Below, in pieces: positions 54,955-64,000 of a stretch of DNA of 64,000 bases (positions are counted from its first letter, which is position 1; each line of letters starts with the position of its first letter). The position numbers and the translations under genes were made by a program. Location: positions 928,895-992,894 of the forward strand of contig NZ_NXGV01000001.1 of assembly GCF_002407605.1 (NCBI RefSeq), given 5' to 3'. Below the pieces are notes generated by a model, which saw only the letters and a program-made list of their open reading frames with translations, did no database searches and was not told the DNA's origin. The DNA is from Marinobacter sp. ANT_B65. GTDB lineage: Bacteria; Pseudomonadota; Gammaproteobacteria; Pseudomonadales; Oleiphilaceae.

Positions 54955-55464
54955 ATGGAACAGCTAAGTTTTAATCAGAACATGGCGTGGCAGCAGGGCA
55001 TATTACCCAGCTCACCTTTTTTACCTGAACCGGCGCCGGAACATGCCGTCCGGAAACAACGTGCCGTCATTCGAACCCGGCAGAAACCGGGTGTCGCTGA
55101 CGCCACTCCGGCTGGCAACGTGACAGAAATTATCTTGCCAGAAGGGCAGGTGGAGAACTTTCAGTTGTTGCTGCCGATGCTGACTCAGCTTAATCAGGAA
55201 AAACGCTGGCTGGCATGGATTGACCCTCCTCAGGCGCTGGTGAGCAAGTGGCAGAAAATGCACGGTATTGTTGCCGGAGAGCTTCTGGTTTTGCGCTCCA
55301 CCACAGAATATCCCGCCCGTCAGCTTGCAGAAAGAGCGCTGAGTGCGGGTACCTGTCATGCAGTGGTTATGTGGACGCGTAAACTGGGTAAGACGGCCTT
55401 CGACTCGTTACAGAAAGCTGCGGCGGAGGGCAACAGCCACGGAGTCGTACTCAGGCAGCGTTGA
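54955..55464 (+). CDS. sulA: Cell division inhibitor SulA
   Basis: A 169-residue protein with a variable N-terminal stretch and a conserved core (NVTEIILPEGQVENFQLLLP; EKRWLAWIDPPQALVS; LRSTTEYPARQLAERAL). It blocks FtsZ assembly during SOS. It is 43 bp after lexA with no SOS box of its own, so it probably belongs to the lexA transcript, the arrangement seen in pseudomonads. Confidence 0.92.
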   Translation: MEQLSFNQNMAWQQGILPSSPFLPEPAPEHAVRKQRAVIRTRQKPGVADATPAGNVTEIILPEGQVENFQLLLPMLTQLNQEKRWLAWIDPPQALVSKWQKMHGIVAGELLVLRSTTEYPARQLAERALSAGTCHAVVMWTRKLGKTAFDSLQKAAAEGNSHGVVLRQR

Positions 55465-55473
55465 GCGTTGTTA

Positions 55474-55734
55474 TCAGTGCAGAGTATAAGCGGGCTGTGC
55501 GTCTGAAGCGTCCAGCTCGTCATCTTCCCAGTCAATATCGTGAGCAATATTTCCGGCAGCTTCTATCCCTGCAGCAATCATCGCTTTGGCTACAGACATA
55601 TCCCGATCGTCCATCATTTCCCGGGCTTCATCTGAAAACGAAATTCTGACCAGTGGTGCACTGTCGTCGTCAATGCGCCGCAGGGCATAGTCGCCGTTGC
55701 CTAATTGTACAATTTCGAAAAACGATGGTGACAT
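55474..55734 (-). CDS. Conserved hypothetical protein next to lexA-sulA
   Basis: An 86-residue acidic protein (FFEIVQLGNGDYALRRID, VAKAMIAAGIEAAG, WEDDELDA). Similar short proteins lie by lexA-sulA in pseudomonads. No known domain, and no membrane segment or signal is seen. AAGG precedes the ATG at 55734. Convergent with sulA by a few bases. Confidence 0.75.
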   Translation of the reverse strand: MSPSFFEIVQLGNGDYALRRIDDDSAPLVRISFSDEAREMMDDRDMSVAKAMIAAGIEAAGNIAHDIDWEDDELDASDAQPAYTLH

Positions 55735-55772
55735 TTCATTAACCTTTTAGTGTTGAATACCGGAAGCGACGA

Positions 55773-56279
55773 TTACCACTCGCCGTGTTGTTCTTCCAGA
55801 TTTTCGGCAAACTTTTTAATGGCGTTCAGCGTATTCATCTGTGCCTGGCTGGAGCAGTCTGGCCCTGATTCTGCAGATACGGCAATAATATTTTCCGCAT
55901 TAACCGTTTTCTGTGCGGTAGGTGGTCTGCTCTGCATGGTTTCCAGCTGGTCAAGATGATTCCACCAGCTTCCGGTCTCCTGCTCAAGGGTTCTTAACTG
56001 GCCTGTCTCAGTGGCCTGCTCCCCAATCAGGGTTACAAGTTCTTCCAGGGACCCGGGCTCCTCTGAGTGCTTCTGGTAGAAACGGGCAATCATCACCAGC
56101 AATATCCGTCGGGCTCTAAGTAGAAGCTCGATAGAGCCCTGAATAGCCGCTTCATGCTGCAATCGCTGTTGAGAAGTATTAACCGGGTTTCCGGTATCGG
56201 CTGCCCGCTCCGATGTTTCAAGAAGAGTTCTTGCCAGAAACAGCTTTTGTGAAATCAGCGAATACCATTGAGATGCCAT
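55773..56279 (-). CDS. DUF6586-like hypothetical protein
   Basis: A 168-residue mostly helical protein. MASQWYSLISQKLFLARTLLE and AAIQGSIELLLRARRILLV resemble a small protein family found upstream of lexA-sulA-linked genes in pseudomonads. The ATG at 56279 is chosen because similarity begins there; a longer frame to 56465 exists. No function is known. It is probably in one transcript with the 86-residue gene, 38 bp away. Confidence 0.7.
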   Translation of the reverse strand: MASQWYSLISQKLFLARTLLETSERAADTGNPVNTSQQRLQHEAAIQGSIELLLRARRILLVMIARFYQKHSEEPGSLEELVTLIGEQATETGQLRTLEQETGSWWNHLDQLETMQSRPPTAQKTVNAENIIAVSAESGPDCSSQAQMNTLNAIKKFAENLEEQHGEW

Positions 56280-56541
56280 TACTCGTGTCTGCCGTGGGTT
56301 TGGGGAGTCTTTGATAAGCTCCCGGCTGCGGAGATTTTGCCGAGGGTCTCTGCTCGAAACCAACTCGATAGAATGATCTGAAATCATATCATTTCGATAC
56401 GCAGATTTCTTTACCCCTTCTGTATTTGACTCTATTGCTCCCGGGTGACAATAAGACACAAACAATCACTTGAAACAGATGTTTGAATTTGGCGAGAATC
56501 AACTTCTGATTATGGGTTTTGATTGTCTGGAGGGGTTAGAA

Positions 56542-57900
56542 ATGCGAAGCCAGTTTATTGCATGCATTACAGTGCTTTCGTTTGGGTTTTCCGGGCAAGT
56601 GTTGTCAGGGGTGTCAGTAACCGAAGCCAACCGGCTCATGCAGGACCTGACTCCCGTAGGTGCTGAGCGGGGAGCAAATGCTTCCGGCAGTATCCCTGAG
56701 TGGACTGGCGGGTTGGTTGAGGCGCCATCCAACTGGCGCGAAGGTGAGGTTGAGGCAAATCCGTTTCCGCAGGATAAAGCCTTGTTTGTAATCACTGCAG
56801 ACAACATGCATCAGTATAAGGACAAGCTCTCTGAAGGGTCGATCCGGATGCTCAGCCAGTACGATCCTGGTTATTTCATGCCGGTTTATCAGACCCGCCG
56901 CACCGCCGCGTTTCCAGAGCATGTGTATGAGAAGTCGTATGAGAATGCGCTGAGCGCTGAATTGCTGGATAACGGCAACGGAGTACGGAACACTATTATG
57001 ACCAGTCCGTTCCCGATTCCGAAAAACGGGCTCGAAGTCATGTGGAATCACATTCTGCGTTACCGGGGAGAAGAGGTTTCGTTTCGCAGCGCTTCAGCCA
57101 CGCCGCAGGTGGATGGATCCTATAATCCGGTAATTAATCAGTATGATTACTATTTCGCCTACAGCAAGAAAGGTACAGAACTTGCTGATATTGATAACAA
57201 GATTTTCTATCTGAAGACCGATACCATTTCGCCTTCTACGCTTGCAGGTACCATTACGCTTGTACACGAAACACTTGATCAGGTGCGTTCACCGCGCCTG
57301 GCCTGGCGTTACGATTCAGGCTCCCGTCGACTGAGACGGTCACCAAATCTGGCTTACGAGACGGATTTACCTAACTCGTCATCTTTGCGCTCAGTTGATC
57401 AGAAGGATATGTATAACGGAGCTCCGAACCAGTATGACTGGGAACTGAAGGGCAAGCGGGAGTTGTACGTTCCCTACAATGCCTACAAGTTGCATGATAA
57501 GTCAGTCCGACCGGATGACGTAATCCGTGCAGGTCACATTAATCAGAAACTGGCACGCTATGAGCTGCACAGGGTGTGGGTTGTTGAGGCGAAACGCCGC
57601 ACTGGTATCAAACATATTTACGATCGTCGTGTGTTCTACATTGATGAAGACAGCTGGCAGATCCTGTTATCAGAAGAGTATGACGATGCAGGAAATCTTT
57701 GGCGGGTTTCTGAAGCTCACAACATAAGCTATTACCAAGTACCCGTGTTCTGGACTACCATGGAGATGACATACGACCTCAAGGCGAAGCGCTACTACGT
57801 TGATGGACTGGATAATGATTTTCCGGCCTACAACTTTAACCCCGGATTTCGCAGTAATGAGTTTACTGCTTCTTCTGCGAGGCGAGCTGCTCGACGCTGA
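56542..57900 (+). CDS. DUF1329 exported protein
   Basis: A 452-residue exported protein: a signal peptide in about 1-22, then a large beta-rich body with the family segments TPVGAERGANASGSIPEW, NLAYETDLP and IDEDSWQI. DUF1329 proteins are LolA-like and are often found with RND/MmpL transporters or secretion of esters and lipids; no such partner lies here. ATG 56542 follows GGAGGGG; an upstream start gives no signal peptide. Confidence 0.85.
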   Translation: MRSQFIACITVLSFGFSGQVLSGVSVTEANRLMQDLTPVGAERGANASGSIPEWTGGLVEAPSNWREGEVEANPFPQDKALFVITADNMHQYKDKLSEGSIRMLSQYDPGYFMPVYQTRRTAAFPEHVYEKSYENALSAELLDNGNGVRNTIMTSPFPIPKNGLEVMWNHILRYRGEEVSFRSASATPQVDGSYNPVINQYDYYFAYSKKGTELADIDNKIFYLKTDTISPSTLAGTITLVHETLDQVRSPRLAWRYDSGSRRLRRSPNLAYETDLPNSSSLRSVDQKDMYNGAPNQYDWELKGKRELYVPYNAYKLHDKSVRPDDVIRAGHINQKLARYELHRVWVVEAKRRTGIKHIYDRRVFYIDEDSWQILLSEEYDDAGNLWRVSEAHNISYYQVPVFWTTMEMTYDLKAKRYYVDGLDNDFPAYNFNPGFRSNEFTASSARRAARR

Positions 57901-57919
57901 TTGTTGTAATACAGTGTGA

Positions 57920-57945
57920 GATGCTGGCATTCGTCAGCATCTTCT
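57920..57945 (+). terminator. Small hairpin after DUF1329 gene
   Basis: GATGCTG ... CAGCATC followed by TTCTCC; a possible but weak terminator. Confidence 0.35.
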
Positions 57946-57989
57946 CCGGGTCGTTCGTTCTTCACCTCTTCGTATAAGGAGAAAACGTC

Positions 57990-58343
57990 ATGGCCGACTC
58001 TCAAGATGCCTCCAACTCTGAAAGCGAGGCTTGTCTGGTAAACTTTGATCAGCTCATGGCAGATCTCGGCCGCGCTCTGGCCGCTCAGGACTGGGATGGC
58101 CTTGTCAGCCTTAATGCCGGTGTAAAGCCAGCCACTGAACCTTTGATAGCCGCTCTGGAAGCTGGCCTCGTTGAGCCAGAGCCCGTTCGGACCCGGCTTG
58201 AAGAATTGCGTCAGTTTCTGGACGCAGCTGGTGAAGGTGCTGCCCGGGCCAAAGCTGAAGCGGAACATGCCCTGAAAGGAATGAACCGGAATCGCAATGC
58301 AGCCAAGGCATATCAGAATATTTCGGGCCCTCGACGCAAATAG
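57990..58343 (+). CDS. FliT-like flagellar chaperone candidate
   Basis: A 117-residue acidic, helical protein. Its C-terminus (ALKGMNRNRNAAKAYQNISG) resembles the end of FliT-type chaperones and it lies directly before fleQ, where Pseudomonas has a FliT-like gene. Its N-terminal half (NFDQLMADLGRALAAQDWDGL) fits a helical bundle. The ATG at 57990 follows AAGGAG with good spacing. Similarity is weak, so the role is a suggestion from place and size. Confidence 0.6.
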   Translation: MADSQDASNSESEACLVNFDQLMADLGRALAAQDWDGLVSLNAGVKPATEPLIAALEAGLVEPEPVRTRLEELRQFLDAAGEGAARAKAEAEHALKGMNRNRNAAKAYQNISGPRRK

Positions 58344-58353
58344 CGTCATAAAA

Positions 58354-58382
58354 TTGACTCTTTCAGTGATACCGTCTTAAAT
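58354..58382 (+). promoter_or_regulatory. Probable sigma-70 promoter of fleQ
   Basis: TTGACT (58354-58359), 17 bases, TTAAAT (58377-58382), about 30 bp before fleQ. Expected for the master regulator, which stands at the top of the sigma-54 cascade. Confidence 0.6.
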
Positions 58383-58413
58383 ACCGCACAAATCCCCAAA
58401 GAGAATCTTGTGA

Positions 58414-59865
58414 ATGTCCAAAAACAACAAGGTGCTGCTGCTGAGTGAGGACGAATCGAGGCTCCGAGACGTGGCGACGATTCTCGAATTCATTGGCGAA
58501 GAGCAAGTGACTGCAGGTAGTGATGCCCTGGCACTCCTTGAATCGGGAGATGAAGAAGGGCTGGCGGACATTTCTGTTGCCATTGTAAATGGCGCAGACC
58601 CGGGTGTCGTAAAGACGATTGAAGCAGTGTGCAGGGCAGTTCAGGGTGTCCCCGTTCTGTTGGTGGGTGATCCTGAACTCAAAGGGCTGGCAGAACAGGA
58701 TGCTGCCCGCGTAATTGCCCGTATGGAATGGCCGTTGAATTATACCAAATTTGTGGATTCACTCTATCGGGCCCAGATTTTTGCCGATCAGTTTCGTCGC
58801 TCCAATGAGCGGGGGCAGCAACGTGGGCTGCAGTTGTTCCGGAGCCTGGTGGGCACCAGCCGGAAGGTACAACAGGTACGCCAGCTGATGGAGCAGGTGG
58901 CAGACAAAGATGTGAGTGTTCTGATCACCGGCCCCTCCGGTACAGGTAAAGAAGTGGTCGCCCGTAATCTTCATTATCATTCTTCTCGCCGGGAAAAGCC
59001 GTTTGTGCCCGTCAACTGCGGGGCTATTCCGGCGGAGCTGCTTGAGAGTGAGCTTTTTGGTCATGAAAAAGGCGCGTTTACAGGTGCAATTACCGCACGG
59101 GTAGGGCGCTTCGAATTGGCGGAAGGGGGTACACTTTTTCTGGATGAAATCGGTGATATGCCACTCAACATGCAAGTCAAAATACTTCGTGTGTTGCAGG
59201 AGCGTACGTTTGAGCGTGTTGGCAGTAACCGGACGATTTCTGCGGATGTCCGTATTATTGCGGCGACCCATAAGAATCTGGAGGATATGATCGAATCGGG
59301 TGAGTTCAGGGAAGATCTCTATTACCGGCTGAATGTATTTCCCATTGAGGTGCCGTCACTGCGGGATCGGGTAGAAGATATTCCGCTACTGATCAATGAG
59401 CTGATTTCCCGGATGGAAAAGGAAAAGCGTGGTTCCTTGCGGATGAATTCGGCGGCGATCATGAGCCTGTGCCGGCATGACTGGCCTGGAAATGTCCGCG
59501 AACTGGCGAATCTGGTTGAGCGGCTGGCAATCATGCACCCTTATTCAGTAATCGGGGTGCAGGAGTTACCGAAGAAGTTTCGGTATATAGATGATTTTGA
59601 TGAGAACCGGCCGGTTGAGGATTCGGGGATGCCTTCTGGTATTCCCGGGTTGGTGGGGCTGGATGCGCCCGCTTTATTGCCGGTGAATGGTATTGATCTG
59701 AAAGATTATCTTTCGAATCTTGAGAAACAGCTTATCCAGCAGGCTCTGGATGAGGCCGGAGGCGTTGTTGCCCGGGCGGCGGAGAAACTTCGTATCCGGC
59801 GGACGACTCTGGTGGAAAAGGTCCGGAAGTATGGGCTTCGGGATGAGGAGTCTGAGGAATCCTGA
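58414..59865 (+). CDS. fleQ: Flagellar master regulator FleQ
   Basis: A 483-residue sigma-54-dependent activator: an N-terminal FleQ/REC-like domain without a clear phosphoacceptor, an AAA+ domain with Walker A GPSGTGKE, the sigma-54-contacting GAFTGA loop, and a C-terminal Fis-type helix-turn-helix ([18 protein letters not shown]). It activates early flagellar genes and, in Pseudomonas, binds c-di-GMP to switch between flagellar and matrix genes. The next genes are fleS and fleR. Confidence 0.96.
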   Translation: MSKNNKVLLLSEDESRLRDVATILEFIGEEQVTAGSDALALLESGDEEGLADISVAIVNGADPGVVKTIEAVCRAVQGVPVLLVGDPELKGLAEQDAARVIARMEWPLNYTKFVDSLYRAQIFADQFRRSNERGQQRGLQLFRSLVGTSRKVQQVRQLMEQVADKDVSVLITGPSGTGKEVVARNLHYHSSRREKPFVPVNCGAIPAELLESELFGHEKGAFTGAITARVGRFELAEGGTLFLDEIGDMPLNMQVKILRVLQERTFERVGSNRTISADVRIIAATHKNLEDMIESGEFREDLYYRLNVFPIEVPSLRDRVEDIPLLINELISRMEKEKRGSLRMNSAAIMSLCRHDWPGNVRELANLVERLAIMHPYSVIGVQELPKKFRYIDDFDENRPVEDSGMPSGIPGLVGLDAPALLPVNGIDLKDYLSNLEKQLIQQALDEAGGVVARAAEKLRIRRTTLVEKVRKYGLRDEESEES

Positions 59866-59987
59866 CCGGGCTCGGGTGTAAACTCTGGCGGTACGGGACT
59901 TTTTAAAAAGATCTCCTCCTGATCCCCTTGAGACACTTTCTATTGCCTTCGCGGTGTTTGATTTTTTTCCGCTTGTGGTTGTGACAA

Positions 59988-60028
59988 CAAAACGTCAAAG
60001 GTTCGTAGCCTTTGGCGTTTTCTTGTTT
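59988..60028 (+). terminator. Rho-independent terminator after fleQ
   Basis: AAAACGTCAAAGG pairs with CCTTTGGCGTTTT (one G-T pair) and is followed by a T-rich tail. It is in the 321-bp gap between fleQ and fleS, which also holds the sigma-54 promoter. Confidence 0.85.
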
Positions 60029-60102
60029 TCAGGCGACGTAAAACCGTCGTTTACCTTCCTTTGGGTTTTCCTGCCTATTGATTTTCAAGAAAATATCCTA
60101 GT

Positions 60103-60118
60103 TGGCACGGAGCTGGCT
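60103..60118 (+). promoter_or_regulatory. Sigma-54 promoter of fleS-fleR
   Basis: TGGCACGGAGCTGGCT: perfect -24 (TGGCACG), GG-N10-GC spacing, -12 TGGCT with one departure from TTGCT. About 70 bp upstream of the fleS ATG, consistent with FleQ-activated expression. Confidence 0.82.
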
Positions 60119-60186
60119 TAGTAACTTTCAAAACGAATCATCCGAAGGGTGTAGTCCGGTGTAACGGGCTGATCGGGAGTCAGGTT

Positions 60187-61425
60187 ATGAGTCAGGCACA
60201 GTTTGTCATTTCGTCAGTGGAGCATGATGCGCAGGCCAATGCGGCGGCGGATGCTAACGATAAGGTGAGAGCGTTATTTCCGCAGCAGGATGATCAGGCT
60301 GTGGATTCTGCGCTGGAAATGTTTAACCAGATGTCGCGGCAGATTACCGATTCTTATCGCACGCTTGAGTCACGGGTTAACCAGTTATCCGGTGAGCTGA
60401 GCCTGGAGTCTTTGCAGCGGCAACAAGAGCTTGAAGAGAAGGAGCAACTGGCTGACCGGCTTTCTACACTGCTGAAGGCTCTGCCTGCAGGAGTGGTGGT
60501 TCTGGATAGCCAGGGTGTGGTGTCCCAGAGCAATCCGGCGGCTATTGCGCTATTGGGAGAGCCGTTGGACGGTGAACGCTGGGTAGATGTGATTCGTCGT
60601 TGTTTCTCTCCGCGCAGGGATGATGGTCATGAGGTGTCCCTGAAGGACGGGCGCCGGGTGAGTATTGAGATTCGTACCATGGATAATCAGCCGGGGCAGT
60701 TGATCCTGCTTACGGACCTGACGGAAACCCGCCACCTGCAATCGCAACTTGCCCATGCTCAGCGGCTTTCGGCCATGGGTAAGATGGTGGCTTCGCTTGC
60801 ACACCAGATTCGTACGCCTTTGTCTGCAGCGATTCTTTATGGCGGGCACCTGACTCAGGACGATCTTGATGAGGAGATGCGTCAGCGCTGCGCATCCCGG
60901 TTGATGTCACGGCTTACGCATCTGGAGCAGCAGGTGCGGGATATGTTGATTTTTGCACGGGGTGAAACCCGTCTGGCGGAAGAGCTGTCTGCGGCAACGC
61001 TGGTGTCGGCTCTGGAATCTGCACTGGAGGGAATCAAGCCTGCAGCTGGTTCGGATGTGGTAATGACAAATAACCTGCCTGAGAACTGCCGGCTGTTGTG
61101 TAACCGGGATGCTCTGGTTGGAGCCTGTACAAATCTTGTGAATAACAGCCTGGAGGCAGGCGCTACTGCCGTTGCCGTTCAGATAGTATCGGCAGCCGGC
61201 GAGCTGGTGATTCTGGTTAAGGATAATGGCCCGGGGTTTGGTAAGGCAGAATCACCCCGTTTGACAGAGGCTTTCTACACTACCAAATCCCATGGCACCG
61301 GGCTTGGCCTGGCGGTTGTGCAGGCAGTGGTGAAGGCTCATCAAGGGCAGTTTTCCATTGAATCGCCGGAGCAGGGTGGCGCTGTTGCCACTCTGCGTCT
61401 GCCGCTATTGCGTAACAAAGGCTGA
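60187..61425 (+). CDS. fleS: Flagellar sensor histidine kinase FleS
   Basis: A 412-residue soluble kinase: coiled N-terminus, a PAS domain (about 95-180), histidine at residue 206 in SLAHQIRTPLSAA, and an ATPase domain with DNGPGFG and GTGLGLAVV. No membrane segment, as for Pseudomonas FleS. It phosphorylates FleR, encoded 12 bp downstream. Confidence 0.95.
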   Translation: MSQAQFVISSVEHDAQANAAADANDKVRALFPQQDDQAVDSALEMFNQMSRQITDSYRTLESRVNQLSGELSLESLQRQQELEEKEQLADRLSTLLKALPAGVVVLDSQGVVSQSNPAAIALLGEPLDGERWVDVIRRCFSPRRDDGHEVSLKDGRRVSIEIRTMDNQPGQLILLTDLTETRHLQSQLAHAQRLSAMGKMVASLAHQIRTPLSAAILYGGHLTQDDLDEEMRQRCASRLMSRLTHLEQQVRDMLIFARGETRLAEELSAATLVSALESALEGIKPAAGSDVVMTNNLPENCRLLCNRDALVGACTNLVNNSLEAGATAVAVQIVSAAGELVILVKDNGPGFGKAESPRLTEAFYTTKSHGTGLGLAVVQAVVKAHQGQFSIESPEQGGAVATLRLPLLRNKG

Positions 61426-61437
61426 TCGGAGGTAAAC

Positions 61438-62922
61438 ATGGCCAAGGCCCAGATTCTGATTGTTGAAGATGACCGAGACCTGCGCGAAGCGTTGGTAACC
61501 ACTCTGGAGCTTGCGAAGTTTCGCGTGCGTGAAGCTGCGAACGCCCATGACGCGCTGGCGCGTCTGGCTGAAGCTCCGGTTGATATGGTTGTCAGCGATG
61601 TCAACATGCCCGGACTTTCCGGCCATGAACTGCTGGGCGAAGTGCAGCGGTTGTATCCGGGGTTGCCGATGATGCTGATAACTGCGTACGGGCAGATCAA
61701 CCATGCTGTATCTGCCATGCAATCCGGGGCCGTTGATTATCTGGTTAAACCGTTTGAGCCAAAGGTACTTGTTGATGCGGTTACCAAGGTCGTTGGCGGA
61801 AGCCGTCAAAAATCTGGCGATGAGCCGGTGGCTGAAGATCCTGCCAGTAAGCGCATATTCCAGTTGGCAGCCAAGGTGGCCGGCAGTGATTCAACAGTGA
61901 TGATTTCCGGTGAAAGCGGCACAGGCAAAGAGGTTCTGGCGCGCTATATCCACCAGCAATCGCCACGGGCAGATCAGCCTTTTGTCGCAATTAACTGTGC
62001 GGCGATCCCTGAGAACATGCTGGAAGCCATTCTGTTTGGTCATGAGAAAGGCGCGTTTACCGGTGCGGTTGCATCTGCACCGGGCAAGTTTGAACAGGCT
62101 AATGGCGGAACCATTTTGCTGGACGAAGTTTCGGAGATGGACCCGGGGCTGCAGTCCAAGCTGTTACGGGTTTTACAGGAACGGGAGGTTGAGCGGGTAG
62201 GTGGGCGTAAAACCATCTCGCTGGATGTCCGTGTGATTGCGACAACTAACCGGGACCTTGCAGATTTCGTGCGGGAAGGGCGGTTCCGCGAAGATTTATA
62301 TTACCGGCTGAGTGTATTCCCCATCCGCTGGCAACCACTACGAGAGCGCCCGCTGGATATTCTGCCCATGGCGACTTCGTTGTTGAAGAAGCACTGCCGC
62401 AAGATGAAGCTCACCGGTATCAGTCTTGCAGCCGATGCCCGCAACGCGTTAATGCAACACAGCTGGCCTGGCAATGTACGGGAACTGGACAATGCTATTC
62501 AGCGATCGCTGGTTCTGCATCAGGGTAATGTGATCCATGCTGAGGATCTGTGTCTTGAAATTGGCACTACCGGACGTTTTGATGGTCAGGGTATTTCTCC
62601 AGTATCTGTGTCAGCTCCTGAGTGTTCAGAACCTTTCAGGGAGGAGTTTGCGCAGCCCGTAGAGAGAGCTTCTGGCCTGCTTTCTGACTCCGGCATTTCC
62701 GGGGCAGAGTGTACACCTCCGGTATCGGTTGAAGCCGGATCGCTCGGAGATGATCTGCGTCAGCAGGAGTTCCGTATAATCATTGAGACACTCAGGAAAG
62801 AGCGTGGACGCCGGAATCGGGCCGCAGAGCAACTGGGAATCAGCCCGAGAACTTTGCGATACAAACTGGCGCAAATGCGTGACGCCGGGATTGATCTGGA
62901 CGTTGAGCTGGCCACGGCCTGA
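61438..62922 (+). CDS. fleR: Flagellar response regulator FleR
   Basis: A 494-residue NtrC-type regulator: receiver with phosphoacceptor Asp54 (VSDVNMPG), AAA+ domain with GESGTGKE and GAFTGA, and a C-terminal helix-turn-helix (RNRAAEQLGISPRTLRYK). It activates sigma-54 promoters of middle flagellar genes, such as the one before fliE. GGAGGT precedes the ATG. Confidence 0.96.
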   Translation: MAKAQILIVEDDRDLREALVTTLELAKFRVREAANAHDALARLAEAPVDMVVSDVNMPGLSGHELLGEVQRLYPGLPMMLITAYGQINHAVSAMQSGAVDYLVKPFEPKVLVDAVTKVVGGSRQKSGDEPVAEDPASKRIFQLAAKVAGSDSTVMISGESGTGKEVLARYIHQQSPRADQPFVAINCAAIPENMLEAILFGHEKGAFTGAVASAPGKFEQANGGTILLDEVSEMDPGLQSKLLRVLQEREVERVGGRKTISLDVRVIATTNRDLADFVREGRFREDLYYRLSVFPIRWQPLRERPLDILPMATSLLKKHCRKMKLTGISLAADARNALMQHSWPGNVRELDNAIQRSLVLHQGNVIHAEDLCLEIGTTGRFDGQGISPVSVSAPECSEPFREEFAQPVERASGLLSDSGISGAECTPPVSVEAGSLGDDLRQQEFRIIIETLRKERGRRNRAAEQLGISPRTLRYKLAQMRDAGIDLDVELATA

Positions 62923-62981
62923 GGAGTGTTGTGTAGTGCCTTTTGTTGTAATTTCCACTCATTGTAGTACCCCTTCATTGC

Positions 62982-63008
62982 GGCACCCTTAATGGGTGCC
63001 TTTTTTTT
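62982..63008 (+). terminator. Rho-independent terminator after fleR
   Basis: GGCACCC, TTAAT, GGGTGCC, then eight T. Confidence 0.95.
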
Positions 63009-63271
63009 GAGCGTTTTTTTGTCCGGCCCAATATGTATTCTGGTCAATTTAACGTCAGTTGCCGGCAGGCCTCGGTTTTTGGCGTTGTAGGGCACCTGTC
63101 CCTGCTGTGTTAACAAGGTTATCCACAGTTGCTGTGGGTAACTGTAATGTTCCGGAATTTTGTCTTTCGACTATGAAAATAGAAATTTCCTCTGTCAAAA
63201 CTCCGTCGCCGGTGATTTTCTGCATGTCTTTTTGTCTTTTAACTGGCTGTTAACAAATAAGAAAAAAATCA

Positions 63272-63287
63272 TGGCCTGACCATTGCT
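63272..63287 (+). promoter_or_regulatory. Sigma-54 promoter of the fliE operon
   Basis: TGGCCTGACCATTGCT: perfect -12 TTGCT and GG-N10-GC spacing. About 65 bp before fliE. The remainder of 63009-63271 shows only AT-rich sequence without a convincing gene. Confidence 0.78.
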
Positions 63288-63352
63288 TTGTTTTCATCAA
63301 TAAAGTCAGATCAGCAAGCCTGCCCCTTTTGGGGTTTTGCCAGGAGAAAGTT

Positions 63353-63721
63353 ATGGTTCAGCGTGCCGACATCAACAGCGTTCTGTCCGACATCCGTTCA
63401 CTGCGTTCGCAAATGAATCAGAACCAGCGTGTTGAGCAGGATCAATCGGTGCGTGGCCGCATTGATGGCCCGCGACAGGTTGACCAGACCCGGGAAACGC
63501 CGAGTTTTGGCGAAATGCTTGGTAAAGCAGTGAACAGCGTGAACGAGGTCCAGCAGAATGCCAACGAACTACGGACGGCATATGATATGGGCGATCCCAA
63601 TGTGGACATTACGCGAGTGATGATAGCCGCCCAGAAGTCTTCTGTGTCTTTCGATGCTTTGACCCAGGTACGTAATCGCGTGGTCAGCGCTTATGAAGAC
63701 ATCATGAATATGCCGATCTGA
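63353..63721 (+). CDS. fliE: Flagellar hook-basal body protein FliE
   Basis: A 122-residue FliE, with the C-terminal core typical of the family (FGEMLGKAVNSVNEVQQNAN, ITRVMIAAQKSSVSFDALTQVRN). It joins the MS ring to the proximal rod. The ATG at 63353 follows CAGGAGAA; an upstream in-frame start adds eight residues with no ribosome site. Confidence 0.95.
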   Translation: MVQRADINSVLSDIRSLRSQMNQNQRVEQDQSVRGRIDGPRQVDQTRETPSFGEMLGKAVNSVNEVQQNANELRTAYDMGDPNVDITRVMIAAQKSSVSFDALTQVRNRVVSAYEDIMNMPI

Positions 63722-63736
63722 TAACGGAGCACAGAC

Positions 63737-64000
63737 ATGGCCAGCGTTCCCGCAGAAACCAACTCGAACATGCCAATCTCTCAGGGCGGCGATGGCTCCG
63801 AGGGTAACAGCGACCTGTTTATGGGATTTAATCGCCTCAACCTTTTGCGCCAGATTGGCCTTATGGTTGGCCTCGCTGCCAGCGTTGCGTTAGGAGTTGC
63901 GGTTGTGCTCTGGGCCCAGGAGCCGAACTACCAGCCGGTAGTGGGGGACTTGTCGGCATACAATCCTCAGGACGTAACCTCTATCCTGGACAGCAACGGT
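63737..64000 (+). CDS. fliF: Flagellar MS-ring protein FliF, N-terminal part (cut by window end)
   Basis: The frame from the ATG at 63737 gives 88 residues: a disordered polar start, membrane helix at about 42-59 (LMVGLAASVALGVAVVLW) and PVVGDLSAYNPQDVTSILD, the start of the ring-building domain. FliF builds the MS ring in the inner membrane. It follows fliE by 15 bp; GGAG is the ribosome site. The 3' end is outside the window. Confidence 0.93.
   Translation, partial: MASVPAETNSNMPISQGGDGSEGNSDLFMGFNRLNLLRQIGLMVGLAASVALGVAVVLWAQEPNYQPVVGDLSAYNPQDVTSILDSNG

Noticed and set aside
63059..63253. 64-residue frame upstream of fliE
   Set aside because: No ribosome site, low protein-like character, and it lies in the promoter region of fliE.

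Overview
The window is a dense, moderately GC-rich chromosomal segment of a motile marine gammaproteobacterium, most likely Marinobacter or a close relative. This rests on a Pseudomonas-like gene set (an MvaT-type H-NS analogue, lexA-sulA, FleQ/FleS/FleR flagellar control, gmd-rmd) combined with two flagellins, TamA/TamB, an intergenic hairpin element that I associate with Marinobacter, and no phage or insertion sequences. Species was not tested by any search.

Layout. 0-3 kb: 3' end of a D-rhamnose polysaccharide locus (gmd, rmd, a GT4 glycosyltransferase), then an MvaT-family silencer. 3-7 kb: a diguanylate cyclase coupled to a receiver-CheC protein, then exonuclease I. 7-10 kb: a TPR/methyltransferase-like protein and an MNT/HEPN toxin-antitoxin pair. 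10-16.4 kb: late flagellar genes (two divergent flagellins, flaG, fliD, fliS) with readable sigma-28 and sigma-54 promoters. 16.5-25 kb: argG, a receiver protein with a dead GGDEF domain, yajQ, an AmpG-like permease apparently starting at ATT, an alkyltransferase-like protein, a short-chain reductase, fxsA, and groES-groEL behind a sigma-32 promoter. 25-29 kb: type II secretion genes gspN-gspC-gspD. 29-36 kb: M48 protease and LemA, a GGDEF-EAL protein, sodB, purK, purE. 36-39.6 kb: a coiled-coil membrane protein, tRNA-Val, tRNA-Asp, tRNA-Val, a long FabG-like reductase and initiator tRNA-Met.

40.3-44.3 kb is the most unusual region: six tightly packed genes encoding a protein with a helix-turn-helix-like C-terminus, a small Ras-like GTPase, an ABC-type ATPase fused to a dual-specificity phosphatase, and three different Roadblock/LC7 proteins. 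The combination recalls actinobacterial conservons and MglA/MglB polarity modules, but there is no histidine kinase, and the ATPase-phosphatase fusion is not one I recognise. It is the best candidate here for an undescribed signalling or spatial-organisation system.

44.4-58.3 kb: a secreted Met/Lys/Asp-rich repeat protein, a voltage-sensor-like membrane protein without an evident pore, tamA-tamB, a SIMPL-domain protein, an amidoligase/glutamine-amidotransferase pair, lexA (with an SOS box) and sulA, two conserved hypothetical genes, a DUF1329 protein and a FliT-like gene. 58.4-64 kb: the flagellar regulators fleQ, fleS, fleR and the start of the fliE-fliF operon, again with sigma-54 promoters.

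The flagellar parts form one regulatory cascade although they lie about 42 kb apart: FleQ (sigma-70-like promoter) with sigma-54 should drive fleSR, FleR with sigma-54 should drive fliEF and beyond, and sigma-28 drives the second flagellin and fliD-fliS.
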